64,000 bases of DNA from Gemmatimonadaceae bacterium (GCA_036496605.1 DASXKV010000002.1:1-64000), one strand, 5' to 3'. Positions 46,427 to 58,220 are shown, numbered from the stretch's first letter. Notes: generated from the sequence alone by a model not told the origin. Numbers and translations: made by a program.

Positions 46427-47040
46427 CCCGCGCGCAACGGCCCAAACTCGTAAACGAGCCCCAACGACTCGAGCAGCCGGGCGAGCCGATTCAGCGGCAG
46501 TCCCATCACCGCGAAATAATCGCCGTCGACACGCTCGACGATGGTCGCACCGTACCCCTGGATACCGTAGGCCCCTGCTTTGTCCATCGGCTCGCGCGTC
46601 GCGATGTAGGCCGCGATGTCCTGATCGGAGAGCGTCCGAAAGGTCACGGCCACTTCCTCGACGTCGGAGAGCATCCGACCGTTCCAGCTCGCCGCGACGG
46701 CCGTGATCACGATGTGTGAGCGCCCGCTCAACCGTCGCAGCATGCGAGCCGCCTCGCCGTCATCTCGTGGCTTGCCAAGGACGTCGTCATCGACGACGAC
46801 AATGGTGTCGCTACCAATGGTCACCGCGCCGGGCGCGGTGATCGCCGCTGCTTTGCCGCGCGCCAGGCGCTCGGCGTGCTCACGCGGCACCTCGCCGGCG
46901 AGATATCGCTCGTCGATGTTCGCGGGCCGCACCTCATGCGGTATGCCGATCAGCGTCAGCAGGTCGCGTCGCCGCGGCGACTGCGAGGCAAGAACGACGG
47001 GAACCAGATCGCCGTTAGGCGACGACCGGCGCTTTATCAT
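46405..47040 (-). CDS. maf: Maf-family nucleotide pyrophosphatase
   Basis: The 211-residue house-cleaning enzyme hydrolyses non-canonical or pyrimidine nucleoside triphosphates. Motifs are VVLASQSPRRRDLL, the catalytic GSDTIVV and LGKPRD, and DKAGAYGIQGYGA. Length is usual. The start overlaps the dtd stop by 4 bp, so maf and dtd are coupled quality-control genes. Confidence 0.93.
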   Translation of the reverse strand: MIKRRSSPNGDLVPVVLASQSPRRRDLLTLIGIPHEVRPANIDERYLAGEVPREHAERLARGKAAAITAPGAVTIGSDTIVVVDDDVLGKPRDDGEAARMLRRLSGRSHIVITAVAASWNGRMLSDVEEVAVTFRTLSDQDIAAYIATREPMDKAGAYGIQGYGATIVERVDGDYFAVMGLPLNRLARLLESLGLVYEFGPLRAGHRDGTA

Positions 47041-47486
47041 CGCTCGAGCCAGAGAGTGACCGGACCGTCGTTCACCAGGTCGACGTCCATCATTGCGCCG
47101 AACTCGCCCGTCGCCACCGTAACGCCCTTCTCGCGCAGCAGCGCAACGAAGCGGTCGTACAGGGGAATGGCCGTCTCCGGCCGCGCGGCATCGATGAAGC
47201 TCGGACGGCGACCCTTCGCCGCGTCGCCGTAGAGCGTGAACTGCGAAACGACGAGGAGCTCGCCGCCAACGTCGCCAAGCGCGAGGTTCATCTTATCCTC
47301 GGCATCAGCGAAGAGGCGAAGCCCGACGACCTTGTCAGCCATCCAGGCAACGCGTGAGTCGTCGTCCGCATGCGTGAAGCCGACAAGCAGTAGAAAGCCG
47401 CGGCCGATGTGTCCAGCCTGACGGATCGCACCGCCCTCGCGGATTCGTACTTCGGCGCGGGAGACGCGCTGCAAGAGAACACGCAT
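47037..47486 (-). CDS. dtd: D-aminoacyl-tRNA deacylase
   Basis: The 149-residue enzyme removes D-amino acids from mischarged tRNA. The ATG at 47486 gives the standard start MRVLLQRVSRAEV; a GTG at 47501 would add five residues. Conserved motifs are the SQFTLYGDA segment and the Gly-Pro motif NDGPVTLWLE. It is the first gene of a two-gene operon with maf. Confidence 0.94.
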   Translation of the reverse strand: MRVLLQRVSRAEVRIREGGAIRQAGHIGRGFLLLVGFTHADDDSRVAWMADKVVGLRLFADAEDKMNLALGDVGGELLVVSQFTLYGDAAKGRRPSFIDAARPETAIPLYDRFVALLREKGVTVATGEFGAMMDVDLVNDGPVTLWLER

Positions 47487-47603
47487 GAATTCGTCAGGCA
47501 CCCGGTGCTCAGTTGAGCCAAGATAGCGAGTACGATCGACGGCCGCCGATTGCCCTGTATAGGGTGCTTGCCACGCCCGAACCGCTACGTCACCTTCCTG
47601 CTC

Positions 47604-49502
47604 ATGTCGTTACCCAGGCCCGATGCTCGTGGAACCGAGCGAGGCCGCGCGCCGTCATCGCTCTCGCAAACGGTCGATGTGGAGACGCCGGAGCTCGTCG
47701 TCTTCTCGTACACGATCGCGGGTGTGGGATCGCGCGCGCTGGCCGCGCTGATCGATACCCTGATCATCTTCGGCATCATCGTCGCAATCATGCTCACGCT
47801 CGTCGGGCTCGCACCGTCGGAGTCTGGTTCTGCGGAAAAGTCTGGTGTGTTCGACGCCTGGGCGCTGGCTATCGTGTCGATCGCGATCTTCTGCGTGCTC
47901 TGGGGTTATTACATCCTCTTCGAAGGCCTGGCCGACGGACAGACGCCCGGCAAGCGGCTCCTCCGACTGCGCGTCGTTCGTGATGGTGGCTACTCGGTAA
48001 CGTTCGGCGCGTCGGCAGTCCGGAATCTCATTCGGCTGGTCGACATTCAACCGTTCGGCACGTACGCGGTTGGAATGCTCAGCATCATTTTCTCGAAGCA
48101 GGGCAAGCGCCTTGGCGACGTCGTTGCCGGAACGATCGTCGTCCGTGAAGCGCTGGTGAGACAGCTCGCGCCGATCGAAGTCGACGCACCGGCCGAGGCT
48201 GCAGCGCCGCTGGAAGCGGCGCTCACCGAGGACGAATTCGTCGTGCTCGAGCGCTTCATGGATCGGCGGACAATGCTCGACGCTGACCGCCGCGTTGCTC
48301 TGGCATCCCAATTGGCGATTCGGCTCGCGAGCGCCCTGCCGGCCAACGAAGCCGGGCTCGGCGACGGAAGCGCTGATCTCGGCCGATTGGCTCGGTTGTA
48401 CGATACCGAGCGCGCGGCCCGCGCCCGCGGCGCCGCCGCGCGCCAGCAGCGTGGTGCGGCTCGCGAGCGCAACGTCCTCGTGGCCACGCGTTCGCCGCGC
48501 TGGAACGCGTTCGCCGCGCGCCTGGCCGACGCACAGCGTCGCGGCCTGCGATCGTTCGGCGAGGACGGCGTGCGCGAGTTCGTCTCGGAATACCGGGATC
48601 TTGCGTCGGATATGGCGCGCCTGCGTACGGCCGCGCAGGGGCGCGAGACACCGGAACTCTTCTACCTCAGCCGATTACTCGCCGGTGCGCACAATTTGCT
48701 CTATCGCGGACGTGCCCTCACGCTGACGGACGTGGTGCGGGTCGTCGCGATCGAAGCGCCCCGGGAGGTCCGGCGCTCCTGGCGCCCGATCCTGCTCGCC
48801 GCCGCGCTGCTCTTCGGCCCGGGACTCATCGCCTACGAGGCGGTCGTTAGGCAGCCAGCGGTCGCGTCAACGTTCATCCCGTCCGGGATGCTCGACCGGG
48901 CCGAAGAGGGTGTGCGCCGGGCAAAGGAGCACACGGGCTACATACGCGATCCGGAAATCTTCAGGCCGACGATGGCGAGCCAGATCATCAGCAATAACGT
49001 GCAGGTGACTTTCGGTGTCTTCGCTGCCGGCATCACCGCGGGGATCGGCACGCTGTTCCTGCTCGTGCTGAACGGCGTCAGCCTCGGCGGCGTGATGGGG
49101 TTGTATCAGTCAAAGGGAATCATCAAGCTCATCCTCGCGTTCGTAGCGCCGCACGGCGTGCTCGAGCTGAGTGCGGTGTGTATCGCCGGTGGAGCGGGGT
49201 TCCTGCTGGCGGCAGCGCTGCTGTTGCCGGGGCGACGAACACGAAAGCGCGCGCTCGTCGAGAACAGCCAGCGCGCGATTCGCCTCGTCGCGGCCGCGGC
49301 GGTGCTGCTGCTCGTCGCCGGCTCGCTCGAGGGCTTCGTGTCGCCGATTCCGACGTGGCCGCTGAGTGCGAAGCTTGCCGTCTCTGGGGCGACATTGGTG
49401 CTGCTGGTGTTGTATCTCAGTTCTGGCCGCGAGCGCCCAACCGTGACGATTCCGACCGACGAATCGGCGGATGTGCAGGCGGAATTGTTGTCGTTGGGGT
49501 AA
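47604..49502 (+). CDS. RDD domain fused to SpoIIM-like (DUF95) membrane protein
   Basis: From the ATG at 47604 the protein has 632 residues. The first part is an RDD membrane domain (about 25-170; SRALAALIDTLII, DGQTPGKRLLRLRVV, GKRLGDVVAGTIVV). A charged Arg/Ala-rich region follows. The second part is SpoIIM-like, with several membrane segments and SQIISNNVQVTFGVFAAGITAGIGT and APHGVLELSAV. In many genomes RDD and SpoIIM are separate neighbours of MoxR/DUF58 genes; here they form one chain, and those genes lie on the other strand downstream. An upstream in-frame TTG at 47550 is less likely. Function unknown. Confidence 0.88.
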   Translation: MSLPRPDARGTERGRAPSSLSQTVDVETPELVVFSYTIAGVGSRALAALIDTLIIFGIIVAIMLTLVGLAPSESGSAEKSGVFDAWALAIVSIAIFCVLWGYYILFEGLADGQTPGKRLLRLRVVRDGGYSVTFGASAVRNLIRLVDIQPFGTYAVGMLSIIFSKQGKRLGDVVAGTIVVREALVRQLAPIEVDAPAEAAAPLEAALTEDEFVVLERFMDRRTMLDADRRVALASQLAIRLASALPANEAGLGDGSADLGRLARLYDTERAARARGAAARQQRGAARERNVLVATRSPRWNAFAARLADAQRRGLRSFGEDGVREFVSEYRDLASDMARLRTAAQGRETPELFYLSRLLAGAHNLLYRGRALTLTDVVRVVAIEAPREVRRSWRPILLAAALLFGPGLIAYEAVVRQPAVASTFIPSGMLDRAEEGVRRAKEHTGYIRDPEIFRPTMASQIISNNVQVTFGVFAAGITAGIGTLFLLVLNGVSLGGVMGLYQSKGIIKLILAFVAPHGVLELSAVCIAGGAGFLLAAALLLPGRRTRKRALVENSQRAIRLVAAAAVLLLVAGSLEGFVSPIPTWPLSAKLAVSGATLVLLVLYLSSGRERPTVTIPTDESADVQAELLSLG

Positions 49503-49519
49503 TCGCGTGGAACGGCCGC

Positions 49520-50845
49520 TCAGAGCGTGCCGCGCGCCTTGATCTCCAGATACCGGTTCACGACGGCGGCCGTCATCGTGGCGGGCGAGACGTCGAGGAC
49601 GGTGACGCCCGCGGCGCGCATGCGCTCCAGCGCCTCGGCGCGCGCGGTGATGAGCTCCTCGGCGGCGGCGCTTTCGTAAAGCGTTTGCTCATTTGCCGAC
49701 GACGGCTTTGCGGCGACGTCGATGGCGTCGTTGCGAAGTGCGACGACGACCACCAGGTGACGTGCCGCACTCCGCGCCACGTGGGCGATGAGCGCCCGCG
49801 ACGCCCGCGCGTCGATCACGTCCGTGAAGAACACCATGAGTGCACGCCGACGTTGTCGCACCGCGAGAAAACGGAACGCTGCGGCGTAATCGGGCTCGGT
49901 GAGGGTGGCCTGCACGGGAACGAGTGCATTTCGCACAGCGCGTAACGCCGGCTGGCCGCGCTGCGCCGGGACGAACGCGCGGACCTCGTCGTCGAAAACC
50001 AGCACGCCGACCCGGTCGCCTGCTCCGGCGGCGACATCAGTGAGGACCAACGCCGCGGAAAGCGCGTGTTCGAATCGCGTGAACGTGCCGGCAAGCTGCG
50101 TCATGGAACGGCCGGCGTCGATCAGGCAGAACACAGTCTGCGATTGCTCGACAGTGAACTCCCGCGTGATCGTCTTCGCTCGACGCGCGGTCGCTTTCCA
50201 GTCGATGTGCCGCGGATCGTCGCCGACCACGTACTCGCGGAGGTTCGCGAAGCTGCGCCCCTCCCCGTGTCGCCTAACGGCGCGAACACCGGCCTCGTAC
50301 AGGCGATGCTGAATCGCCAATAGCCGGAAGCGGCGAACGCTCGCCACCGATGGCGTGACGAGGATCGAGTCGTCAGGAAGCCAGCGCAGCCGGCGTGCCA
50401 TCAAACCGACGCGCGTGCGCACGCGCAGGGCGATCGGGCCTAATGCGAACCGCCCGCGAACCGCGCCAGCAATCGGCACGGTGAGCCGGGTGGATCCTCG
50501 TGCCGGCACGTCGAGCTCGTGAGTGACGGCGCCTCCCGCGACACCAACTGGAAGGTCGTCTTCGAGACGTGCCCGCAACGGCATGCCCCAGCGCGAGCGG
50601 ACCACATACTCCCCCTCGAGATGATCGCCGATCCCGACACTCGACGGCAGCGTGCGCTCGACGGCAATGTCGTTGAAGGATGGTAGTGCGATCGCGTCGA
50701 CGACGACCGCGAGGAAAAGCGCCACCGCGGTCACGAGAATGCTGACCCGGCCGATCGTTCCCGGGATGAGCCAGAGCGGTGCGAGCACCGCGACGATCAG
50801 GGCGAGCCGAGGCTCCGGAGTGAGCTGCAGCAGCAGCGGCCGCAC
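49520..50845 (-). CDS. DUF58 family protein
   Basis: The 441-residue protein has two N-terminal hydrophobic segments. A beta-rich region follows, then the DUF58 signature YVVGDDPRHIDWKATAR leading into a von Willebrand A-like domain (CLIDAGRSM, metal-site-like DAGRS). DUF58 proteins accompany MoxR ATPases and are thought to be assembled or activated by them. The start is GTG at 50845, 10 bases after the moxR stop. It is the last gene of the five-gene operon. Confidence 0.88.
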   Translation of the reverse strand: MRPLLLQLTPEPRLALIVAVLAPLWLIPGTIGRVSILVTAVALFLAVVVDAIALPSFNDIAVERTLPSSVGIGDHLEGEYVVRSRWGMPLRARLEDDLPVGVAGGAVTHELDVPARGSTRLTVPIAGAVRGRFALGPIALRVRTRVGLMARRLRWLPDDSILVTPSVASVRRFRLLAIQHRLYEAGVRAVRRHGEGRSFANLREYVVGDDPRHIDWKATARRAKTITREFTVEQSQTVFCLIDAGRSMTQLAGTFTRFEHALSAALVLTDVAAGAGDRVGVLVFDDEVRAFVPAQRGQPALRAVRNALVPVQATLTEPDYAAAFRFLAVRQRRRALMVFFTDVIDARASRALIAHVARSAARHLVVVVALRNDAIDVAAKPSSANEQTLYESAAAEELITARAEALERMRAAGVTVLDVSPATMTAAVVNRYLEIKARGTL

Positions 50846-50855
50846 CGTCAGCCAC

Positions 50856-51851
50856 TCATTGGGGCGCAGGCACCCGCGATACCAAGGCGCCGAGCACGTC
50901 GTCTGGCGTCCGGCCTTCGACCTCGAGCTCCGGCGCCAGCGTGATCCGGTGCCGCAACACGCTCGCGACGCGCCCTTTGACGTCGTCCGGCACGACGTAA
51001 TCTCGGGCCTCGAGCACGGCGCCGGCGCGTGCCGCGCGCATGAGAGCGACTGATGCGCGCGGCGAGGCGCCTAACGAAATCGACGTCTCACCACGGGTGG
51101 CGCGCGTGATGGCTGCGATATACTGTCGAACTTCGGGCGCGACTTTCACCCCGTCGACGAGCGTGCGAATCTGATGGGCAGCCCCGTCGCCAACCACCGT
51201 TGGCACGATGACGTCGGTGGCTCGCTCGGGATCGAAACCGGCCTCATGCTGCGCCAGCATCGCCAGCTCTGCTTCGGCCGACGGATATCCCATCACCGTC
51301 TTGAGGAGGAACCGATCGAGCTGCGCCTCAGGAAGCGGATACGTGCCCTCGTGCTCCACCGGGTTCTGCGTTGCAAAAACTGTAAACAGGGAATCGAGTG
51401 GCCGCGTGCATCCGTCGACGGTGACCTGGCGCTCCGCCATCGCCTCGAGCAGCGCCGCCTGCGTCTTGGCGGGCGCGCGATTGATCTCATCGGCGAGCAG
51501 GACGTCGGTGAATACCGGTCCAGGGTGAAACTCGAATCCCTTTGCTGGATCGCGCAACATGCTCACACCGGTGACGTCCGACGGCATGAGGTCGGGCGTG
51601 AATTGAATGCGCGCGAACTTGAGGCCAAGCGCTGCCGAGAGCGTACGAACGAGCAGCGTTTTGGCAGTGCCGGGAACGCCCTCGATGAGCAGATGGCCGC
51701 GTGCGAGAAACGCAACGAGCGCGTCTTCGATTGCCGCGTCCTGGCCAACGATGCGCGATGCCACTGCTTCGCGGACGCGCGCGAGGAGCGCCGCGCCCTC
51801 CTCGCGTGCCGCTGGTACCGGCGCGGCTCCATGGTCCGATGTGACGGTCAT
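50856..51851 (-). CDS. MoxR-family AAA ATPase
   Basis: The 331-residue AAA+ chaperone-like ATPase has Walker A GVPGTAKT, Walker B VLLADEINRAPAKTQ and the sensor region TQNPVEHEGTYPLPEAQLDRFL typical of MoxR. Such proteins act on VWA-domain partners encoded nearby, here DUF58. The start overlaps the DUF4350 gene's stop by 4 bp. Confidence 0.95.
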   Translation of the reverse strand: MTVTSDHGAAPVPAAREEGAALLARVREAVASRIVGQDAAIEDALVAFLARGHLLIEGVPGTAKTLLVRTLSAALGLKFARIQFTPDLMPSDVTGVSMLRDPAKGFEFHPGPVFTDVLLADEINRAPAKTQAALLEAMAERQVTVDGCTRPLDSLFTVFATQNPVEHEGTYPLPEAQLDRFLLKTVMGYPSAEAELAMLAQHEAGFDPERATDVIVPTVVGDGAAHQIRTLVDGVKVAPEVRQYIAAITRATRGETSISLGASPRASVALMRAARAGAVLEARDYVVPDDVKGRVASVLRHRITLAPELEVEGRTPDDVLGALVSRVPAPQ

Positions 51852-53248
51852 CTCCGCTGAGTGAGAAGTGATTCTTCGATGCGCTCGAGCGCGCCGCCCA
51901 CAGCTTCGAAATCTCGTTTGCCAAGGGGGTCGGAGAGCGCGCGGCGAATGAGGGCCACCTCGTCGGCGAGCCCCGGCACCTTCGCGGCCTCCTCGAGAAA
52001 ACGCGCGTCGCCCTCGGTTGCCGTTAGGCGCGCGTCGCCGCGAACACTGCGCTCGACGCGCCGACGCACGCCTCGCAAGAGACGTGAGGTCGCCGTCCGC
52101 GTGGCACCAACCCGGCTGTACGCTTGCGCCAGGGCTGTCACGTGCTCCAGGGGCGACCGGCGCTCGATGCGTTCCACGTTACGCGCCGGCAGCGTTCGCG
52201 GACCGAGAGCGAGAAGGAGTACCAATCCGCCAAGCAACGCCTGGAGAAGCATGTGTCCCGAGGCAGCCCGGGAGAGATAGCCAAAGATCGCGCGCACGGT
52301 GCCGGGATGCGCGCCGAAACCCTGATGATACTCATCGAACACGAGCGAATCGCGATGTGGTAGGCCCGCCGCGACGTACTCGAGCATGCGTACAGCAACC
52401 ACGTCGATACCCCATCGACACACGCGCAGAACGTCGTTGCGCAGCAGATCGGGATCGGAGATCACGACGACTCGGCCGCGTCCTTCGGGGTATCCCGCGG
52501 CGGCCACGGAGGAAGTCTTCGACGTCGAGTCACTCCGCCGCCCTTCCGGAGCCGAGCGGGCGAAGATGACCGTGCGGGGCGGCCGCGGACCACTCCACGC
52601 CAACCGATAGAGCCGCACCGTCTGGTCCGGCCACAGAGCGAGTGCTCCGCCGTTAGGCGCTGTGTTCGAACACGCGTCGCTCGTGGACGGCTCCTCGTCG
52701 TCGGCCTTCCTGCTGTCGCTTGCCGAGTGAGCGTACCGCCGCGCCCTCAACGTGTCCGTCGCGGTGTTGCCGTCTGGTGCCTCGGCCGTTCCGGCGTCGG
52801 TCGGTTCGTAGATGCCTCCGGATAGGCCAAGTTTCAGATGCAAGGAATCGTCGAGCGCGGAGTGACCACTCATGACGTAGAGCAGGCCCGCACCGGCGCG
52901 AACACGCTCGAGTAGATGGTGCGCTTCGAGTGCACCCAGGGGCTGTGCGGGATCGAGAACGGCAACGACGGTGCCCGGACCGGCCTCTACCATACCGTCG
53001 GTCGTCCACCGCACGACATGCCAGCCCAGTCGGGAGCCAAGCTCGTAGAGCAGCCGCGCGCCCTGTGCCTCCGCCGAATAGGTAGTTAGGCGGGAATCGC
53101 CGCCGCGGCCGGTGACCATCTCTGGTGTGAGCAACGCCGCGACGACGATTAGCGTCAGGACCGCGGCGAGCGCGATCCATCGACGTCTGCGGCGCTGCCG
53201 CAGTGACTGCCCGGCGGCGTTGACGTTAGGCACGATGGGCGGCGTCAC
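51848..53248 (-). CDS. DUF4350 domain protein
   Basis: The 466-residue protein has a transmembrane segment at about 25-42 and a soluble DUF4350-like domain (ARLLYELGSRLGWHVVRW, GPGTVVAVLDPAQPLG). A second transmembrane segment follows after FGYLSRAASGHMLLQALLGGLVLLLALG (split across about 330-357), then a cytoplasmic tail with EHVTALAQAYSRVGATRTA. Start is GTG at 53248, overlapping the DUF4129 gene's stop by 4 bp. Biochemical role unknown; it belongs to the MoxR cluster. Confidence 0.82.
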   Translation of the reverse strand: MTPPIVPNVNAAGQSLRQRRRRRWIALAAVLTLIVVAALLTPEMVTGRGGDSRLTTYSAEAQGARLLYELGSRLGWHVVRWTTDGMVEAGPGTVVAVLDPAQPLGALEAHHLLERVRAGAGLLYVMSGHSALDDSLHLKLGLSGGIYEPTDAGTAEAPDGNTATDTLRARRYAHSASDSRKADDEEPSTSDACSNTAPNGGALALWPDQTVRLYRLAWSGPRPPRTVIFARSAPEGRRSDSTSKTSSVAAAGYPEGRGRVVVISDPDLLRNDVLRVCRWGIDVVAVRMLEYVAAGLPHRDSLVFDEYHQGFGAHPGTVRAIFGYLSRAASGHMLLQALLGGLVLLLALGPRTLPARNVERIERRSPLEHVTALAQAYSRVGATRTATSRLLRGVRRRVERSVRGDARLTATEGDARFLEEAAKVPGLADEVALIRRALSDPLGKRDFEAVGGALERIEESLLTQRR

Positions 53249-53880
53249 GCGGCGCGCTCGGTATCGCGCAGGCTCAGGACCGCCCGCGCTTCATCGAGGA
53301 GTGCGGCATACTCCGCGGCGTCGCACGTTCCCGTGCCGTAAATGATGCGATCATAGCGGCGACCGAACTGCCGGAAGGGCGCGTGAGCGCCGGCGCCGCG
53401 ACGTCGCAGCTCACGCGCATAATCTCCGCTCGTCTTCGAATCGTGCAGCCGCACGAGTCCCTTCACGGCGAGCATCGAGGTCGTGGCGCGGTACAGGGCA
53501 TGCGCGGCCTCGGTGAATTGGCCCGTCGCGGCCAAATCTTCCGCCGAGCGCCAGGGATCGGACGCCGTCGTCGCGCGCCCGCGAGCGGGCATCGATGTGC
53601 CGTCAGGAGTGGCGCGCAGTCGCGCGGCGTACAGGACGCGCGCCACAACAAGGATCACGACGACCGCCACGGCGATCGTCGCGATGAATCTGCCGTGCGG
53701 AATGCCGCCGAACCCGCCGAAGAGTCTCGAGAACGTATCGCCGATCCACTGGAGCATGCGGTCGAACAGCGATCGTGTGAGTTGGCGACGATACGGGGCT
53801 TGCTTCACGATCGCAGCCACGGTGTCGTGAATCGCCGCGCGAGGCCACACCGTCGCGAAGGGCACCTGTGGCGCGATCAT
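53245..53880 (-). CDS. DUF4129 domain protein
   Basis: The 211-residue protein has one transmembrane segment (about 66-88). The C-terminal DUF4129 domain includes AEDLAATGQFTEAAHALYRA, HDSKTSGDYARELRR and FRQFGRRYDRIIYGTG. DUF4129 domains occur in transglutaminase-like and MoxR-linked proteins. It follows a membrane-protein gene after 25 bp. Function unknown. Confidence 0.82.
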   Translation of the reverse strand: MIAPQVPFATVWPRAAIHDTVAAIVKQAPYRRQLTRSLFDRMLQWIGDTFSRLFGGFGGIPHGRFIATIAVAVVVILVVARVLYAARLRATPDGTSMPARGRATTASDPWRSAEDLAATGQFTEAAHALYRATTSMLAVKGLVRLHDSKTSGDYARELRRRGAGAHAPFRQFGRRYDRIIYGTGTCDAAEYAALLDEARAVLSLRDTERAA

Positions 53881-53905
53881 CGAAGCGACGCGCTCCCTCG
53901 CTGCC

Positions 53906-54733
53906 TCAGGTGGGACTCGTGGCCGACGGCGCTCCCAGTGCGCCGGTCATGACCTCGATGTCGAACCCCTCCGCACGGATTCGCGCGTCGTAGTAGAGGA
54001 TCATCTGCGTGATGCCCACGAGCGGATAAGCCACAACGGTGTAAACCGTTTGCAGAACGACGCTCACCGTGGTGCTGCCGACGATCCCCGCGATCACCGT
54101 TACGGCAGACGAGAGCATCACGAAAATCACGAAGATCAGCGTGAGCGTGAGCAGGATATGCCCTTTGCGATTCTTCGAGAGCACCCCTGACCGCGCAAAT
54201 GCCTCGACGACGCCCCGGTTTTCGAGAACGATCAACTGATAGATGGCAAAGAAGCGGGCCAACGCGTAGAAAATCCACACCATCGCGATCACGACGCCGA
54301 GGAAAATCAGCAAACCGTTGTTCAGTCGGAGGCCGATGATCGCGGGTAGGAATCCGAGCACAAAAACGAGACCATACAAGAACGCTGCCCCGATCAGGCG
54401 AGGGACCAGCTTCACGACGTCGCGAATCACCTCAGCGAGCCCCGTGGGCCGTTCGAGATACACGTCCGACGAGAAACGACTCAACACCGCGGACATCAGC
54501 GAATATGCAAAAATGCTGACGATCACGACGACGATTGACCCGCTCACCGTCGCATTGAACGCGGCGGCGGAGCCGAGCGTCATGCCGCGCATGAAAATCA
54601 GTTGGGCGACGACGAGCGGGGCATAGGCGATGCCGGCAACGAGCACGTACTCGAGTGCGTCGCGCTTGTACAACTGAAACGCTGCATCGACGATCTCGGT
54701 GACTGACCGTGCGCGGAGTCGAAGGTCGGACAT
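53906..54733 (-). CDS. Multi-pass membrane protein of the MoxR cluster
   Basis: The 275-residue protein has a short cytoplasmic N-terminus (LRARSVTEIVDAAFQLYKRD) and about six hydrophobic segments. A conserved-looking LARFFAIYQLIVLENRGVVEAFARS loop precedes the last two. It resembles glycerophosphodiesterase-type membrane domains and other unassigned integral proteins; the exact family is not firm. It is the first gene of the minus-strand operon running to 49520. The gap to glmS (90 bp) shows no clear terminator. Confidence 0.7.
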   Translation of the reverse strand: MSDLRLRARSVTEIVDAAFQLYKRDALEYVLVAGIAYAPLVVAQLIFMRGMTLGSAAAFNATVSGSIVVVIVSIFAYSLMSAVLSRFSSDVYLERPTGLAEVIRDVVKLVPRLIGAAFLYGLVFVLGFLPAIIGLRLNNGLLIFLGVVIAMVWIFYALARFFAIYQLIVLENRGVVEAFARSGVLSKNRKGHILLTLTLIFVIFVMLSSAVTVIAGIVGSTTVSVVLQTVYTVVAYPLVGITQMILYYDARIRAEGFDIEVMTGALGAPSATSPT

Positions 54734-54823
54734 GGGCGGCGGAGGAGGAAGTCCAGCGTGCGCGACGGGGTGGCCTGAAAATGACGCAGACCACCCGGCT
54801 GGGCTAGGCGTCTCCCCAGACTT

Positions 54824-56653
<1,830 letters not shown>

Positions 56654-56716
56654 GGAACAAAACTCCTCATGAGAACGATGAACTCTTTTCGAGGCTCGGG
56701 TCTGGACCCTAGGCCC

Positions 56717-58090
56717 TCACTTCAACTTCTCCAACGGCTCTCTCGCCCGCGACACCAGCTCATTCGCCTCCCGTGCCGTCGGCGCCTCGGCAATCACCCG
56801 CACGATCGGTTCGGTTCCGGACGGTCGCACATGCAGCCATCGATCCGACCATCCCAGCCGCAGCCCGTCTTGCGTATCGGCACTCGCATCCGAAAAGGCT
56901 TGACGTAACGCCGCATAAACGGAATCGAGACTCGCCGCCGGCCGATCCAGTTTGTCTTTGACGATCACGTACCGCGGCAGGTCCCCCACTATTGACGACA
57001 ACGACCTGTTCTCTTCGTGCATGAGTTGCAGCGTCAACGCAGCACCGACTGGTGCGTCGCGACCCAGATGCACTTCTCGCAAAATCACCCCCCCATTCCC
57101 CTCGCCACCGATCGGAGCACCCTCGTCGCGCATGCGAATCGCGACGTTGATTTCGCCCACTGGAGCTCGCACGACTTCGGCTCCCGCCGTGCTCGCCGCG
57201 TCGTCTACTACCCGGCTCGTCGAGAGATTGGTGACTACCCTGCCGTGTCTGTGCCGGAGCACGACCCGCGCGGCGAGCGCGAGCGTGTAATCCTCACCCA
57301 CCGCCCGCCCCAAGTCCGAAACGAGGGCTAGCCGATCGACATCCGGATCGACCGCAAACCCTACCGCGGCACCGCTCTCGAGCACGACCCGTTCCAGTTC
57401 ACCGAGGTTCTCCGCGACTGGCTCAGGAGGACGCGGGAACCGTCCATCGGGCTCCAAATTGATCGCCGTGACCTCACATCCCAGCCGCTCGAGAAGAGCC
57501 GGCATGATGACCTTTCCGGCGCCGCGAACGCAGTCGAGCGCGACCTTGAAGCGCCTCGCGCGAATGCCCTGCACGTCGAGATAGGGAATCGAAAGGACAC
57601 GGTCGAGGTGTCGCTCGGCCGCACGCTCGTCGAGTGTCACCTGCCCGAGGTGATCCCAGGTCGCGCGTGGAATGCCGCTCTCCACCAGCGCCCGCATCTC
57701 GGCTCCCTCGTGCGCCTCCAGGAAAAGTCCTGACGATCCGATGAACTTGAGCGCGTTCCACTCGATCGGGTTATGGCTGGCCGAAATCATTAGGCCGCCG
57801 GACGCGTGCAGGTCTTCGACGGCGAGCTGACACGTCGGGGTGGTCGTAAGGCCGATATCGATCACGCCACAGCCCACCGACTGTAGCGCCCCGACGGCCA
57901 CACGATGGAACATCGGCCCGGAGACGCGGCTGTCGCGTCCCACGACGATCCGGCCATCCGCCTTCGGCCGACGAGCCGACCACGCTCCGAAACCTGCCGC
58001 AAAGCGCGCGATGACTTCGGGCGTCAGCGCCTCGCCGACGCGACCCCGAATTCCCGACACGCTGACCATCAAACCGTCGTTATCCGACAT
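56717..58090 (-). CDS. glmM: Phosphoglucosamine mutase (GlmM-like)
   Basis: The 457-residue phosphohexomutase has the four family motifs: catalytic Ser105 in MISASHNP, metal site DPDVDRLAL, sugar-binding GEGNGGVI, and phosphate-binding RPSGTEPIVR. It interconverts glucosamine-6-phosphate and glucosamine-1-phosphate. Adjacent glmS supports GlmM over phosphomannomutase, but the family overlap leaves some doubt. It begins the operon; upstream (58091-58220) lies the divergent gap to the chemotaxis receptor. Confidence 0.88.
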   Translation of the reverse strand: MSDNDGLMVSVSGIRGRVGEALTPEVIARFAAGFGAWSARRPKADGRIVVGRDSRVSGPMFHRVAVGALQSVGCGVIDIGLTTTPTCQLAVEDLHASGGLMISASHNPIEWNALKFIGSSGLFLEAHEGAEMRALVESGIPRATWDHLGQVTLDERAAERHLDRVLSIPYLDVQGIRARRFKVALDCVRGAGKVIMPALLERLGCEVTAINLEPDGRFPRPPEPVAENLGELERVVLESGAAVGFAVDPDVDRLALVSDLGRAVGEDYTLALAARVVLRHRHGRVVTNLSTSRVVDDAASTAGAEVVRAPVGEINVAIRMRDEGAPIGGEGNGGVILREVHLGRDAPVGAALTLQLMHEENRSLSSIVGDLPRYVIVKDKLDRPAASLDSVYAALRQAFSDASADTQDGLRLGWSDRWLHVRPSGTEPIVRVIAEAPTAREANELVSRAREPLEKLK

Positions 58091-58220
58091 GCGAGAGTGC
58101 GTCCGTGGTCCGAATGTCTCCTAAACAACGGAGCGCGCGCGCAAAGCGCCGAGCAGGAAAGTAACGCTGGGTCGGCATTGTGCGTCGATTGCCAGAGTCT
58201 TCACGCACCTCTCCCAACGG

